DNA of 64,000 nt from Lingula anatina (taxonomy: Eukaryota > Brachiopoda > Lingulata > Lingulida > Lingulidae). Made by a program: the position numbers and the translations under genes. The notes under the pieces are model-generated. The model made no database searches. It had not been told where the DNA came from and saw nothing but the letters and a program-made list of their open reading frames with translations. The DNA lies in assembly GCF_001039355.2 (NCBI RefSeq), contig NW_019774859.1:369797-433796 (forward strand), written 5' to 3'. This document shows, one piece after another, positions 62,581 to 64,000 of this stretch; the stretch's first letter is position 1, and every line of letters begins with the position of its first letter.

Positions 62581-63870
62581 ATGAAAGAGGGGAGGGGGTG
62601 GAGAGAGAGAAAAACGGAGTCCGAAGTGATTTGGCTGAGAAGGACAACACAACAAAAGAAATCAGAAAAGATAACGATGAAGATGATGGCGAAGATGGTT
62701 ATCAGGAATCAAAACATCACGTTTCTCAATAGATATCACCACGGAGGGAGGAAGCAAACGGGTTCATCTAATCTGAAGACAAAATAACGGATGTCAATTA
62801 AAAACCGATGAACGAAGAAAGATAGGAAAAGTACTTAATAACCCGACGGTCTTAAACAACAGGTTGATGGATGGCGTACCTGACAGCGGCAACATCAAAG
62901 GGACAGAGGTAAACGGCGGGCGGGTCCAGTAATTGACCATGTTGGTCCAGTCACTTGGGCAAGTCAGATCGGATGGACAATGATTACGTAACTCGGAGGG
63001 TAATTTGCAGTTAAGTTTGATCAAAGAGGTCGACGTGGATGCCTCGAGTATAATTAACGATCTTCGCATTGATTAGAAACCGGGCCATACCTTCGTGGCT
63101 TCTTCGGCTGAAACTGCACCATGTGGCCCCAAGATAGGAACAGTTATTGTCCTGTGACTCTTGCCTGCAGAAAAGACAGGACTTAACTGTGAGCCCCTAG
63201 ATTTCCTAAAGGGTAGGCGGGGGGAGGGGGTGTCCACTGATAGATAGAACAAAATAACAGACAAGGACAATTAAGGTGTGATAAGCACATCGCACACCGA
63301 TGAAGAAATTCCTTGGTTTTGTCACGTTTCGATTGCTATACTGCATTCCGGTAGCAGGAAGGGAGTATCTCCGAAGCTTGGGGAGGGGGGGAGGCACGTG
63401 GTTCCCTGTCCCTCCAAGATCAGATATTGAACCGAAAGAGTAACTGTTCTTATCGTTCTTAAAGACCAAAATTGCTTTTCTCTGGGATTTTTAGCATAAA
63501 AAATCTATTTGTTGCGACATTATGAAGCTGCCAAAATTAATGGCCAAAAGTCAGTGTCTTTTATATCATAATGATGAATCGTGAAGTGTTATTGTTGATT
63601 GGTGTCGGTATTTCCCATAGGTATTTGACATCTCCTGATGCCCGAAAATCAATTTCGTAACGACTGCCAACATTCACAATGGATTCTCTATGTTTTTTAA
63701 ATGGAAATGACTTTGCTGCCACTGTCACAATGTAGACTATTCAGATTCTGATCATATTATTTCATTTCTCTAGCAGTCCGTTACATCTGCCAAATGTAAC
63801 ACTGATGTGCCACCATCTTTTAAATCGAAATGCCCTGACAGTGAGCGAATAAATGGTGTAGTGAATTTCC

Positions 63871-63904
63871 CTTTCTTTTTTTCTTTCTTTCTTTCTTTCT
63901 TTCT
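63871..63904. repeat. (TTTC)n microsatellite
   Basis: About seven TTTC units near the window end. Confidence 0.95.
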
Positions 63905-64000
63905 CAACAAATCGTCTTAATGTGTCTTGAAAAATATATTCTGTGTAAAAAGTTATTTAGTTGAAATACTTATAAGTAACGCTCAGCTGTAAAGCAGTAG

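Larger units (their letters stand above)
55049..64000. other. Chordin upstream region, no supported gene
   Basis: The chordin promoter should lie just above 55048, but I see no clear TATA box. Longest plus frames (55797-56198, 58010-58417) resemble nothing I know and lack splice context. On the minus strand 63168-63093 and a frame ending at a good donor at 62880 (CTGTCAG/GTACGCC) are exon-like but unconnected. Repeats: (TC)n 56247-56281, a MULE-related MITE at 60367-60502, (GA)n 62546-62574, (TTTC)n 63871-63904. Confidence 0.45.

Noticed and set aside
1-64000. CRISPR arrays, bacterial operons, prophage or integron signals
   Set aside because: None seen; repeats are tandem or TIR-type and the genes are spliced, as expected for an animal genome.

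Overview
The window is nuclear DNA from an intron-rich, AT-leaning animal genome. It has GT-AG introns, single-pass-membrane C-type lectins, MITE-type repeats and two assembly gaps. The gene content (a complete chordin, a WFDC1-type WAP protein, a TCF19-type FHA+PHD protein, TMEM222) says bilaterian. The repeat landscape and expanded C-type lectins suggest a marine invertebrate, possibly a lophotrochozoan; the species cannot be fixed from sequence alone. Exon models below were assembled by hand from splice sites, and in every case the exon lengths and phases close to a whole number of codons.

Layout. (1) 0.6-4.1 kb, minus: TMEM222, 6 coding exons. (2) 4.3-8.3 kb, plus: TCF19-like, 6 exons, sharing a 267-bp head-to-head promoter interval with TMEM222. 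(3) 8.3-12.2 kb: intergenic with MITE-like repeats. (4) 12.2-16.5 kb, minus: C-type-lectin mucin (CTLD + about 535-residue Thr/Ser stalk with a 13-residue tandem repeat + TM). (5) 17.1-20.5 kb, plus: a divergently arranged CTLD-TM relative with the same exon plan but a short stalk. (6) 20.5-23 kb: repeats. (7) 23.0-27.2 kb, minus: WFDC1-like secreted WAP protein, 6 exons, 222 aa. (8) 27.2-32.8 kb: intergenic, a 712-bp gap, and a 740-bp foldback transposon with an 11-bp target duplication. (9) 32.8-55.0 kb, minus: chordin, 22 coding exons, 908 aa, CR1-4xCHRD-CR2-CR3-CR4, with two tRNA-Leu(UAA) genes in its introns in opposite orientations. (10) 55-64 kb: chordin upstream region, no convincing gene.

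Functionally, chordin (an extracellular BMP antagonist) and the WFDC1-like protein are secreted cysteine-rich regulators. The two CTLD proteins look like surface receptors or mucins. TCF19-like is a nuclear chromatin reader and TMEM222 a small membrane protein. Nothing suggests an operon; each gene appears independently transcribed, with two divergent pairs.

Most unusual observations: a 24-bp tandem repeat that has multiplied the splice donor of the TCF19-like PHD exon; an inverted pair of 82/83-identical tRNA-Leu genes bracketing chordin exons 9-11; a strongly over-represented word GCAGACGACA confined to the WFDC1-chordin half; a long-arm foldback element carrying what looks like a captured promoter plus start codon; and a duplicated exon-end with donor in TMEM222 next to a MITE.
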